This document shows, piece by piece, positions 1 through 10,150 of a DNA stretch of 64,000 bases (position 1 is the stretch's first letter; the number at the start of each line of letters is the position of its first letter). Below the pieces are notes generated by a model, which saw only the letters and a list, made by a program, of their open reading frames with translations, was not told where the DNA came from and ran no database searches. The stretch covers positions 1,663,500 to 1,727,499 of the forward strand of contig NC_051098.1 in the NCBI RefSeq assembly GCF_901709675.1, given 5' to 3'. This DNA is from Syngnathus acus. Its lineage: Eukaryota; Chordata; Actinopteri; Syngnathiformes; Syngnathidae. The translations under genes were made by a program, and so were the position numbers.

Positions 1-122
1 TGCATCATGATAGTGCTGGTGTTCCGAGGTAGATTATGTGGTCCTAAACATTTATTTTTTTGCCACGGACCGGTTCATTCTAGTACATGCTTTTCTCGCA
101 CTGGCAAGCATTCGCTCAACGG

Positions 123-881
123 TAGGGGTGTAACGATTCATCGATACACATCGATTAATCGATATGATGCTCTACGATTTATTGGCATCGATGCTAAACG
201 TAAACATCGATTTATATTGCCGTGTTTGACCTCGGACATTAGACGCGACTTTATTTTGAAATCCAGTTCATTGTTGCTTGCTTCCTCTTTCCGGGAGCAG
301 TATGCGGCGTGTTGTGTTGTGAGCAGAGCAGGCACGTGAAAGGGGAGCCGACAACTACGCGGCTCCTGGGCTGGTGCTATGGCTAGTGTCCAAGAAGACG
401 AGGAAATTCGCTCCCCTTTGGGCTTCAAGTCATTCGTTTGGAAGCACTTTGGATTCCAAAGAAAAGATGGCTCAACGGACAATTAAAATTATTGTAAATA
501 AATAGTTCAGTAATGCACTTTAAAGTTAATGGACAAAAAAAGAAAGAATATTCATTTTTCTTTACTTATATGAGAAAAAATATAGGAATTTGATAAAGTT
601 CAGTGTTAAAATAAGCACTTTTTATACTACAATACTTTTGTAATTTCCTAAATAAAGAGTTTGCAGTACCTTGTTGATTTTGTGTATGAATTGTTATAAA
701 TCAGGATATTGTTCTATATTTTTTATTTAAAAAAAAATATATATATCGATCGTGGAGCACTATATCGTGATGTATCGTGAATGAATCACAGCAGGCTTTA
801 AGATATCGGCAAATATCGTATCGTGGTTCTTTGTATCGATATGATATCGTATCGTGACAAAACCCGCGATTTACACCCCTA
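123..881. mobile_element. Non-autonomous hAT-type DNA transposon
   Basis: Ends are inverted: TAGGGGTGTAA at the left and TTACACCCCTA at the right. An exact 8-bp duplication, CTCAACGG, flanks it at 115-122 and 882-889, which is the hAT signature. Both subterminal regions are crowded with ATCGAT and ATCGTG words (about 135-215 and 745-860), as expected for transposase binding arrays. The only coding remnant is a short BED-finger piece at 379-486; the middle is AT-rich. It sits in lhx1 intron 4. The element is too short to encode a transposase. Confidence 0.9.
379..486 (+). pseudogene. BED zinc-finger remnant of a hAT transposase
   Basis: A 35-codon ATG-to-TAA frame reads an acidic start, then FKSFVWKHFGF, which matches the start of a BED finger (S-x-V-W-x-x-F-G-F) in ZBED-type hAT transposases. 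The zinc-binding CxxC and H residues that should follow are missing, so it is a 5' coding fragment kept inside a deleted element. The protein is far below the usual 600-700 residues. Family assignment rests on one short motif plus the hAT ends around it. Confidence 0.6.
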
Positions 882-1101
882 CTCAACGGGGGCGGGTTGG
901 GGTGTAAAATAAAATTTTTAAAATGCCAGGGTTTCCTGAAGTACTGTGTATTCCTCATTGTGGGATCACTACTCAGGGGAGATGTCATGTGTTCCTCTCT
1001 GGAAGTTAATCAATGACAGGGGCGTGGACATTTATGCTATCTGCTAATCACATGAACACTATAGTAACATGTTTTGCTGTACGTTTGTAAAGGCCTAGTT
1101 A

Positions 1102-2580
1102 CCGTATTTTTCGGACTAAAAGTTGCTCCGGAATATAGGTCGCATTAGCCATAAAATGCACAATAACGTGAAAAAAAACATATATAAGTCGCTTCGGAGT
1201 ATAAGTCGCATTTTTGGGGGAAATTTATTCGACAAAATCCAACACCAACAACAGACATGAACGAGCAACAACAGGCTAAACGATAGGTATGCTAACGTGA
1301 CATAAACACAAACGAAGAGCTGAGAACGGGCCTGACGTAACATTCAGACTTGTTCAAAAAACTATTACATACATAACACGTTTATAAAACCATCTGTGTC
1401 ACTCCAATTCATTAAATCCATCGATCGGCCTTTATGTCAACAATGGGTGCGCGCCGCTCACGGCGCTTGCACTTCAAAATATTCCACAGGCCCATATAAC
1501 GATATATAAATTATATATCAAATAACTATTATACAAGCAATAATATTATCAAACCATCTGTGTCACTCCAAATCATTAAATCCATTGATCAAATTCCTCG
1601 TCCTTTGTCAACAACGCCGCGCGTGCGCCCTGACGTCAGCCTCGTCGTTATTCCACAGATCTAGTATATAACTATATTGTAGCGTTAACAAAGTACAAGG
1701 AAAGACGTGGGTTTGGTAAACGGCACTTTATTTAACAAAACAAGAGTTCAACGAGCCAACTACTGAACTGTAACGATAAAAACATATACAAGTTGCTACA
1801 CGAAATAAAATATATCAAATAACGATAACATAAATAGTTAACCGCCACACGGCCCCAAGCACCGGCGTCGACTTCCAGGCGTGTGGCGGCGTGGACTTCC
1901 ATCCCCAAGGTGGCACTTACAGCCACGGAGGTGGAAGAGAGCTCCATAGAATAGGACTGGACGTGCATAAAAGCCATGTCCGAGCCCCATCCACCGTCCC
2001 CAGACAGCCACCCGGCCGAGCACCGGCCCCCGACTTCCATCCACGGAGGTGAAAGAGAGCTCCGTAGAGTAGGACCGGGCGTGCGTAAAAGCCATGTTCG
2101 AGCCCCATCCACCATCCCTGGACAGCCACCCGGCCGAGCGCCGGCCCCCGACTTCCATCCACGGAGGTGAAAGAGAGCTCCGTAGAGTAGGACCGGGCGT
2201 GCGTAAAAGCCATAATAGTTTTTCAAACCTTCTGTGTCACTCCAAATCATTAAATCCTTCAAACTCTTCGTCCTCCGTGTCACTTACAAACAAAGCCGCT
2301 AATGATGCCGGTAGTACGTGGGGCCCTTCGTCATCTTCGTCATCCCGTGATCGAATCTTTGTCCTTCATGTAAACAACCGCCGCGCTGCTGACGTCACTT
2401 GAAATTCAAATTACAGTAATCCCTTGCTACATCGCGGTTTGTTTATCGCGGTTTCACTTGTTTTTTTTTTTTATTTTGAAAATCTATGAAAAAATTCACA
2501 TATAATTCGCTCCTCAGTATAAGTCGCCCCCCCCACCCAAACTATGAAAAAAACCGCGACTTATAGTCCGAAAAATACGG
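1102..2580. mobile_element. TA-flanked non-autonomous DNA transposon (Tc/mariner-like)
   Basis: The left end is CCGTATTTTTCGGACTA and the right end is its inverted partner (TAGTCCGAAAAATACGG); both are flanked by TA (1100-1101, 2581-2582). The interior holds two diverged copies of a block beginning CTGTGTCACTCCAA (about 1390 and 1558), a third start at 2232, and a GC-rich 117-bp tandem repeat. Near 2414 is CAGTAATCCCTTGCTAC, a Tigger-like terminal motif, so the unit may be composite. No long transposase frame survives. A closely related copy in the opposite orientation lies at 61840-62960. Confidence 0.75.
1920..2215. repeat. 117-118-bp tandem repeat inside the DNA transposon
   Basis: The words CCACGGAGGTG and GACCGGGCGTGCG(T)AAAAGCCAT recur at a spacing of 117-118 bases (repeat starts near 1924, 2040 and 2159), giving about two and a half units. 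The units are GC-rich and CpG-rich in an otherwise AT-rich element. Apparent open frames here are by-products of the repeat. Confidence 0.85.
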
Positions 2581-2736
2581 TATACTCGCGCAGGTGACAA
2601 CTTCAGTGTTGTATCACGTTACCGGCGCATTAGGTCGTGCAGCACCTCTACGACCACTCTGCAACACATGACACGCACACGGAAATTGTAGCTGCACGCC
2701 AAATATCTTAGTTGAACAAATATGCTGTTTGGTTAT

Positions 2737-3060
2737 GGTCAGCTCAGTGGCCTAGTGGTAGAGTGTCCGCCCTGAGACTGGAAGGTTGTGGGTTCAAACC
2801 GGGTCATACCAAAGACTATAAAAATGGGACCCATTGCCTCCCTGCTTGGCACTCAGCATTAAGGGTTGGAATTCGGGGGTTAGATCACCAAATGATTCCC
2901 GAGCGCGGCACCGCTGCTGCTCACTGCTCCCCTCTCCCCCAGGGGATGGATTAAAATCACATGGGGATGGGTTAAATGCAGAGGACAAATTTCACCACAC
3001 CCAGATGTGTGTGTGACGATCATTGGGACTTTAACTTTGACTTTAACTTAACTTAACTTA
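2737..3060 (+). mobile_element. tRNA-derived SINE, copy 1
   Basis: The head carries a pol III A box (CCTAGTGGTAGAG, 2751-2763) and a B box (GGTTCAAACC, 2791-2800), followed by a tRNA-unrelated body and a short ACTTTAACTT-type tail. It is almost the same as the copy at 39941-40262 but lacks about eight bases after the B box (CCCCGGCC in the other copy). It lies in lhx1 intron 4, opposite to the gene. It is not a functional tRNA gene: no cloverleaf closes around the boxes. Confidence 0.85.
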
Positions 3061-3407
3061 CAAGGGTTCACCTGACACCACCATGTCTGTTGATTTGTGC
3101 ATGTATTTGTGCTTTGCTATTACTGTACTTTGATAACCTTATTCAGCCAATAAAATGTTTAATTTTAAACCTAAAAGGGTTTAATTCTTAATAGCAAAAC
3201 ATTAAATATAAACCATGAATGTTTGGACAATTTCATTTGTAGTACACTAGAAAAAAAATATATATAATGAAGTCATCTGTCCGTAAACAGTAGTTACATA
3301 GACCATAAAACAAAAGGGTAATTAATAGGGGAGTGTGAAAAACAATTAAATATCTTGGATTTGCAAAAATGGGAGGAAATGCCACTTAGAGTGAAAGTCA
3401 AACACAC

Positions 3408-3573
3408 CTCCATAATAAGAGAAAGGTCCATTCGGGATGAGCTCTCCTGGTTCCAGGCGGTCAACCAGCGTTCTCATCCGCCTTGGACTCCTGAAAAATG
3501 CATGCCTGCGGGCTCCCAGTGCGCTCAACTGCTTCATACGCCTCTCTTTGGAACGGCGATTCTGGAACCAGAC
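3408..3573 (-). CDS. lhx1: lhx1 exon 4: homeodomain helix 3 and start of C-terminal region
   Basis: Residues 227-281 plus one base. It completes the recognition helix ([15 protein letters not shown]) and continues through [16 protein letters not shown] to PFSYYG. The acceptor is CATGCAG and the donor is GTGTGT. The dangling G fits the GA(T/C) Asp codon expected to open the final exon, which was not found in the window. Confidence 0.95.
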
Positions 3574-3652
3574 CTGCATGTACATTTACACACAATCAGT
3601 AAATGTGCAGTCGGCAATTTGATGAACATTTCAATGGCACACATTGATGTGC

Positions 3653-3735
<83 letters not shown>

Positions 3736-6700
3736 AGATGAGTCAAATAAATGCTGACATTCTTAAAACTGCTGGGGCAAAAGCAACTCAATTTCGGTTA
3801 AAAATTGTACCAATCCGGAAAGTAGTCAAAGTTGGGTCAATTTGACCCAAACTACTTGGGTTGGTACAATTCTTAACCCAGCAGTTTTAGGGATATAAGA
3901 TTTTTGTCGTCATTTGTAATCTGTAGCCTACTACCTAACTTTTTTAAAGAAGCATTGTGGCCATTTGTTATTTAGTCGTATTTGCCTGTGTGTTACGCCA
4001 AGCAAACATAGTAAGTTCACTCATTAAATGCAAAAAGACCACACCAACAATTGTCACATTTCTAATTGATTTGCAATTCACAGTTTCCTCGTGTGATTTT
4101 GTAAACTGCGATACAGTGGTTGACCACCAATAATCTACTCTAAACTGTTCAACCCTATCTCATCTAATCAGCTCTCGTGAAAATTATTATTGTAAACAAA
4201 TTACAATAGCTAGCCCGATAAAATATACAACCCCAAACAAATCGTATAAGTAAATAAATTAGTACACAATCATAAATTATGCTATTCAGCCTTTATTTAC
4301 ACTATGAGATTAATCAAACAAAAAAAGTCTATGAAATGAAATATATCATGATCGTGTGGGTGTTTTGTTTTGTTCCTTCATCCAGTATAATTGGAAAAAC
4401 ACGTAATCTCAGAAAACTACAATTACATAAGTGTTGTACCCTACAGAATGCCACTCAAAACTGAACATGAAATACTTCTTTAAAAATGAAGGCATGTTGT
4501 CATTGAGTCTGGGTCTTATTTCGTGTGGCGTTACATGGAGTGGTAACATTAAATCAAATCATAATAAGAAATTAGCTGTAAAATTACTAATATTACAGGA
4601 ACCCAATAAAAAATAGTAGCATTCCATGTCGAACATTTGTTGCTATAGTTTACATAAAATTTGATTAGGAAGCTAATAAAAAATAGTAGCATTCTAAATC
4701 GATCATTTGTTGCTATAGTTTCTATTAAATGTTATTAACTGTGCAAGAGTAAATATTAGTTTCCAAGAAAACAACAACAACTCACAAGCTTACAGCTTGG
4801 CTAACGTCAGATCAGCTGTGCTATGCCAAATACGTATCTCAGCGATTGCAGCAGCCCTGCGACTATGCCCTCCCGTCCGTGTACATGCGGAATTGAAAAA
4901 ATTGACAGATTTCCCATTTTGTGATCAAGTTCACTAAGCCATCACTCTTTGCTTTAGTGAATTCCATGTGACGTGTGAAGTTTGATGGAATAAGCAGTTT
5001 GTTAAAAGGTGGAAAGGAGACGCGATAAGGAGGAGGCGTGAGGATGTTTGGGTGGTTGGGGGTTGAGTTTGTCTGATAGGACGACCTAACTGCATTGCAC
5101 CACACCTATGAATGAGTGCATAACATGCAAGCCCACTCATCAAAGTACGAGTGCTTGAAGAATTTTATATATATGCATGTGTGTGTGTGTGTGTGTGTGT
5201 GCGTGCGTGCGTGCGTGTGTGCGTGCACACGTACGTGTGTATTTTATTTATTTATTTATTTATTTATTTTATATTGGGTGGCTCGGTGGGGTACTGGGTA
5301 GCACGTCCGCCTCACAGTTAGGAGGGTGCGGGTTCGATTCCACCTCCGGCCCTCCCTGTGTGGAGTTTGCATGTTCTCCCCGGGCCCGCGTGGGCTTTCT
5401 CCGGGCACTCCGGTTTCCTCCCACATCCCAAAAACATGCTTGGTAGGCCAATTGAAGACTCCAAATTGTCCCTAGGTGTGAGTGCGAGTGCAAATGGTTG
5501 TTTGTCTCTGTGTGCCCTGCGATTGGCTGGCAACCGGTTCAGGTTGTCCCCCGCCTACTGCCCGATGACGGCTGGGATAGGCTCCAGCACACCCGCGACC
5601 CCCGTGGGGACGAAGCGGTTCAGAAAATGGATGGATGGATGGATTATTTTATATTTATTTATTCTGTTATTTTTCACTTCTGCTGAACCATTCTAGGTTA
5701 TGTCAACAAAATGAAAAACAAATTTTCCATCTTGTAATTGAATTGTGAACGTTTGAGATGAATAAACAAATATATTACTATTCATTACCTGTGGGTATGA
5801 TGCCTGGTGAGAAATTTCTGTGATAAATACATTTGACTTGACTTGTTTCCTTTTACCTGAATAACCCTCATGTTGAGGCCAGTCTCCTGTGCCAGTTGCT
5901 CCCTGATGTGTCTGGTGGGTTTGGGTGTCGCAGCAAAAGCTGCCTTTAGCGTCTCCAGCTGTTTAGCCTTTATTGTTGTCCGTGGGCCTCGTCTCTTGCC
6001 ACCCAGATTCTGGTCGTCGTTCTCGTTGTTTACAGTTTCCTTATCCGAGAGGGCAGCAATCTCTGTGTCCTTAAGAACCACGTCGTCCTGGGGGGTGTCT
6101 TGTGAGTCCGGGGATAAACTCGGGTCGCTGCACACCGTTACTATGACATAAAATCAAAATGAGAACTAAAGTGGTACAAAAAGGTGCGCGCACATGTCGG
6201 TGTGAGCATGTGTCAAATTATTTCATAAATGTATATTGTAGCATCTCATTTCAAATTAGTTTAAAAACCCGTGTGAGAGATTCCTGTGGTAGTTGTATTT
6301 GGCTGTGTCAGAAACAAAAAAAGTGATCTTAATATCCATTCTGAGGAGCAAATCGTGTAATAAACAATTATATCAATTTTAGATTCATATATTATTTGTT
6401 TAACAAAATCTCAAAACTTCTCCACCACTCTGGTTAGGCCCATCACATCATCATCATTAAATTATTATTTTTATCATTATTTTATATTTATCATCATTGT
6501 TAATTTGTTTTTTTACATAATTCACACACAGCTGAGCAAAATGTGCATAAATGCATGCACCGGGAGCTCCTTACCTGAAAGGAGGTTTGTGTCTTTTACA
6601 ATGCCGTTGCTCATGTAATCGTCTTTGCAAACGAATTTGCTTTCATCTATGATGTAGAGCTCTTCTCCGGTCGAGAGCTGCTTATTGCACATCATGCATG

Positions 6701-8010
6701 TGAAGCAGTTGAGATGGAACACTTTGTTTCGAGCCCTCCGGACCAAGTCATTTGGAGAGATGCCCTGCGAACAGCCTCCACACTTGGTGCCGAACCGCCT
6801 GCACGAGGAAAATATGTATGCTTGTGTTACTGTTGATATAGGCTAATTTTTAATGGAATTTGAATTGTGACACCATTCAAAATGGAACCGAACCAATTAA
6901 ATAGCAACATAGTGAATGATTGTCTTGTGAAAATATTTTAGCATATGCAAATCACTACAAAAAATGCATCGCAGGCTCATCTGATTTGCCCAACTTCCCG
7001 GATAAAATATAGATTGTGAATATTGTTTGAGAAAGGTCTCATTTGTTGAACATCATCTTAGCCGTGAACAAATGTTGGTGTTATTTTTTAACATTAACAA
7101 CCTTAATATTTATATTGTGTAAATAAATTTGTGGCATACAGGGTTGAATTTAATGTGACCTTTTTTTTTTCAATACTCAGTTGTACTACACTTTTAAAAT
7201 GTGAAAAATTTATTGAAACCCGAAGAATATAAAGAGAAGTACAATTGACACTAGTAATTACTTAAGTGTTAAACTATGTGTATTGAGGGGCACTGCTTGT
7301 TAACTGCCGTCTACAATTGCATTGTTTGTGGGCGTGATCTTTTTCAAACAGTTTGCTATTCAAATCCACTGACGTCGCGGCGAACTGAGCAAACACGGAG
7401 CTGCGTCTCTTGTGGCCCGGGTTTGATCCTTAGCACTTCACATAGCTTGTTTAAGTGCGATTTCCTCAATTTCCCATCAAGCCTCCCTGCTGAGTCAACG
7501 TACACGCGTTTAATGGTTCTGATGTTTTGCATAAGAATCCAAATTAGGAAGCTTTTAATTACTTCAGCCTACTCAAAGCTTATTGTCTTACAGTCCTTAG
7601 TTTAGTCTTCACGCACCCGCTGTGGATTTATAGTTCATTCAAAAACATGATATGATGACAGGACTACATTGTGTGCTGTTTAGATAAAGCCATAGATATA
7701 TTTCAGTTGAAAATTGAATTTCCCCGTGTGGGACAAATGAATGAATATCTTATCTTTACCAAAAATGTATTTGCATATTAATATATTGTTAATACAATTT
7801 TAAAATCACCGGTGAATTGTTGTCATCCTGTGAAGCTTACCCAAAGAAGTCATTTTTGCAGTACAGTCTCCCATCTCGAGAAAAACATTTCTCCGTCAAA
7901 TTGCATTTGCACTCGCAGCACTGGACGCACTTGACGTGCCAGGCTCGGTCCAGCACATTGAGCAAAAAGCGGTCCAAGATAGGCCTTTCGCACCCGGCGC
8001 AGTGTACCAT
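3408..8010 (-). CDS. lhx1: LIM/homeobox protein Lhx1, exons 1-4 (3' end outside window)
   Basis: Nuclear LIM-homeodomain transcription factor, known in vertebrates for roles in axial mesoderm/organizer, kidney and neuron development through LDB1-type partners. Coding exons are 7841-8010, 6575-6798, 5857-6140 and 3408-3573, all with GT/AG borders and matching phases, giving 281 whole codons. LIM1 ligands are C4, C7, H25, C28, C31, C34, C51, D54; LIM2 ligands are C63, C66, H85, C88, C91, C94, C114, D117. An acidic linker precedes the homeodomain, which is split between exons 3 and 4 after VIQ and continues [12 protein letters not shown]. The [20 protein letters not shown] stretch separates Lhx1 from Lhx5. 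The start is the first ATG, giving the family's MVHCAGC opening. Relatives are about 400 residues, so roughly 120 residues in a final exon are missing; none of it is found at 1-3400. Which teleost duplicate (lhx1a or lhx1b) was not settled. Confidence 0.96.
3659..3733. repeat. (GA)n microsatellite in lhx1 intron 3
   Basis: About 37 uninterrupted GA units, starting roughly 85 bases from the exon 4 splice acceptor, on the intron side. Confidence 0.95.
3764..3890. repeat. Foldback MITE-like palindrome
   Basis: The left arm TTAAAACTGCTGGG is answered by CCCAGCAGTTTTA on the right, and further inside TTGTACCAA pairs with TTGGTACAA, around a centre of TTGGGTCAATTTGACCCAA. Almost the whole unit is self-complementary. 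No target duplication is clear. Confidence 0.75.
3891..5170. other. lhx1 intron 3, no gene seen
   Basis: AT-rich intronic sequence. A short motif (AATAAAAAATAGTAGCATTC) occurs twice, near 4604 and 4675, followed both times by TTTGTTGCTATAGTTT, so about 70 bases are tandemly duplicated. No coding or RNA feature is recognised. Confidence 0.6.
5178..5272. repeat. (GT)n and (TTTA)n microsatellites
   Basis: A GT run with GCGT interruptions (about 5178-5240) is followed by TTTA repeats (about 5244-5270), directly before the SINE at 5275. Confidence 0.85.
5275..5645 (+). mobile_element. Second SINE family with (ATGG)n tail
   Basis: A tRNA-like head has an A-box region (TGGGTAGCACG) and a B box (GGTTCGATTCC), then a body with CTCCGGTTTCCTCCCACA and CCTAGGTGTGAGTG, ending GAAAATGGATGGATGG. 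This is a very common fish interspersed repeat. Its ATGG tail resembles the tail of the RTE-type LINE at 49765-52801, which suggests that LINE type as a partner. It lies in lhx1 intron 3, antisense to the gene. Confidence 0.8.
5857..6140 (-). CDS. lhx1: lhx1 exon 3: linker and first part of homeodomain
   Basis: Residues 132-226. It begins [15 protein letters not shown], runs through an acidic Asp/Glu/Asn-rich linker, then [18 protein letters not shown] and on to helix 3 at MRVIQ. The acceptor is CATAG and the donor is GTAAAAG. Phase joins exon 2 exactly (one base plus two). Confidence 0.95.
6575..6798 (-). CDS. lhx1: lhx1 exon 2: LIM domain 2
   Basis: Residues 57-131 plus one base. It opens with [15 protein letters not shown] and carries the LIM2 zinc ligands, including the signature [20 protein letters not shown]. 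The acceptor is CGTGCAG and the donor is GTAAGG. Intron 1 (6799-7840) and intron 2 (6141-6574) are short and AT-rich. Confidence 0.95.
7841..8010 (-). CDS. lhx1: lhx1 exon 1: start codon and LIM domain 1
   Basis: Codes residues 1-56 plus two bases of codon 57. It holds all eight zinc ligands of LIM1. The donor GTAAG follows directly (7840-7836). The joined codon 57 reads GGG (Gly), where vertebrate Lhx1 proteins normally have Arg in the sequence DFFR. Confidence 0.95.
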
Positions 8011-8699
8011 CGCTTTGGCTGGGTTAAAACTCCGTTAAAGGGGCTCACACACAACAATTCAGCAATACAGGCCAAGCAATGGCCGGCTTATTAGCCTTGT
8101 CATTCGCCCGGGGCTCCTTTCGGTCAATGTGCGTGGAGACGCTTGTCGATTCCGTGTCACCAAAGATTTCTTCCTGCATGCGCAATGAAGGTTTACCGTC
8201 CAAAACGCAGAAAAGAATGAATAGTGGCTGCGTTATGTCACTGGTGGAGAAAGAAACACTCCCTTGTTGGATCCGGAGAAAACAGTGGCGTAAAAAAAAA
8301 AAAAGTAGATTTCAGCACCTGGCTCCGAAAAGAGGTAACCTATAGCCGGGTGCACTTAGACCTGGTTTGGCTTTTCTGCAGAAACAAACTTGAAGCGGGT
8401 AGTGCTGGACACGGCAACTAGTTGATGAAAATGTCTCAAAATGCAGATATGTCACACAACCAAACGAGCGCTTGAAAATGATGCAAATTACGCTGGCATC
8501 GTAGCGTATCCACAGTCAACGCGTCTTTGTGTTCTGCTGGCCAAGATGCGCTGGTGTCTCCAGTCAATCTGTGTAAGCAGGGATCCGTGCCCTCGTCGCC
8601 TCCGTTCGCATATGTTGTGATGCGATAGGTCTAAAGTACAATGCCTATCTCTGGAAACTCTGAACCTACCATATTTCTAGCCCTCTAGCGTCATTCATC

Positions 8700-8745
8700 G
8701 ACTGGACCAATCAGCGCTGCTGCGTCATATTCATAAGCATCCAGC
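8700..8745 (-). promoter_or_regulatory. Candidate lhx1 proximal promoter elements
   Basis: On the minus strand an inverted CCAAT box (ATTGGTCC) lies about 700 bases upstream of the lhx1 start codon, next to a CRE-like TGACGCA and ATGAATAT. The 8011-8700 interval would then be the 5' untranslated region. No start site can be fixed from sequence alone. Confidence 0.3.
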
Positions 8746-9960
8746 AGCCCCACCTTAACTCACCATGCTTGGCTGCTATTCAAGCCTCCTATCGCCAAGT
8801 TTCTCCACAAACTCATTATATGTTCATGAAATTGTATGAAGGGACCAGTGGCGGCTCATGGCGAGCTGCCATGGCAGAAGAGGTGCCTTTTTTCGGCTGT
8901 TGAACAAATTGTCCTCTTTGCGGGAGGGGACTTGGAGGAACATGAGCAGGTAGCGTCTCCACAGGACCCGTGAGCCGGAGGTGCATGTTGCGTGCTCGAC
9001 CCACAAATGGAAATTGGAAATTTGCACTAACTAAATTTGTTTTAAGAATGTTGTCAGTAGAAATGATTCGAAGCATAATACAGACGTTATTGAGGGAATT
9101 CGTGACCCGTTTTCTCTCTCTCGAAGCGGCAATTTTTTTCCAGCGCTTAACGATTATTGACTGAGTTTTGGGGGATGCTGCTTCTTTTAGGCAAACGTGT
9201 TTGTGCAGTGAAGTCGAGGTTGGAGACAAAACATACTCTCAAATGGACAGCTATGGTCAGTGGTCCGCGGCCCACTTTGGCCATTTATTAGAGAAGGACC
9301 AAGGCACTTGAAGACCAACTGGTTTTTCCTGTTCTATATTCACCTCATTGGTCTTTTTAATTCGAGATTTATAATGCAACGAATTATAAAATCTAAATTC
9401 TTTACTGTTGAGGTATTTTTAATCATTTTTTGCATAGCGACACAATTAAAGTTGAAAATGATTGAATCGAAATCGTATATCTAAGCAAGGTCCATGCATG
9501 CATTTCAACATTGAAAAGGAGACATTGAGCCGCATTTATTCGCCCTGCAGCATCCCCTTACAAATGGGCTACTTCCCATGCAAACCTCCCTCACAATCCA
9601 GCTGCCTCCCGGCGCTGGAAGCGCCTCATTATAAAAAGATGGAAAAGAAGGCCGGTAGGGCTTAAAACATTAACTATTCGTGTCGGCGCTCAATGACGAC
9701 CAAGCAGGGAGAACTCGTATTGTCCTGTGTTTTTTTTAATATACGCTCCTATGCCACCCCATTACAGCCGTGGGTCCTATGCCATCATCAACTCGGAAAA
9801 TAAACAACCAAATTCGTGGGCCTACTTTAATACGCCTTTGTCATTCAGTGGAGCTCCCTGACTGATTTATTACCAAACCATCACGAGCATATCCGCAAGC
9901 AGAACCAAATCGAAATGGATGCATAGACCAAAACTTAAGATATCCGTACAACCGTCAGGG
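8746..9960. other. lhx1 upstream flank, no gene seen
   Basis: Non-repetitive sequence of mixed composition with a few short open frames lacking any recognisable domain. It may contain conserved non-coding elements, but this cannot be told without an alignment. Confidence 0.5.
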
Positions 9961-9981
9961 AATAATAATAATAATAATAAC

Positions 9982-10028
<47 letters not shown>

Positions 10029-10150
10029 GATTAGATGGCCACCATTTCAGGGTGCACACCGCCTACCGTCCAAAAACTGATGGGATAGGCTCCAGGTCGC
10101 CGGCAACGGTTGTGAGGATAAAGCGTTTCAGAAAATGCATGATGGATGGG
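9961..10150. repeat. (TAA)n microsatellite and 3' end of an ATGG-tailed SINE
   Basis: AAT/TAA units fill about 9961-10026. At 10049-10150 the sequence CACACCGCCTACCGTCC...GATGGGATAGGCTCCAG...CAGAAAATGCATGATGGATGG is a diverged copy of the last third of the SINE at 5275-5645. Confidence 0.75.

Noticed and set aside
1732-2402. Open frames of 64-183 codons in the DNA transposon
   Set aside because: They follow the GC-rich 117-bp tandem on both strands and show no domain.
2751-2800. tRNA gene
   Set aside because: A and B boxes are those of a SINE head; no acceptor stem closes. The same applies at 5290-5340, 39955-40010 and 46210-46260.
3534-3791. Ser-Leu repeat protein
   Set aside because: Produced by the (GA)n microsatellite in lhx1 intron 3.
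8816-9229. Gene divergent from lhx1
   Set aside because: The 137-codon frame has no domain, and frames of similar size overlap it on both strands; it was left as upstream flank.
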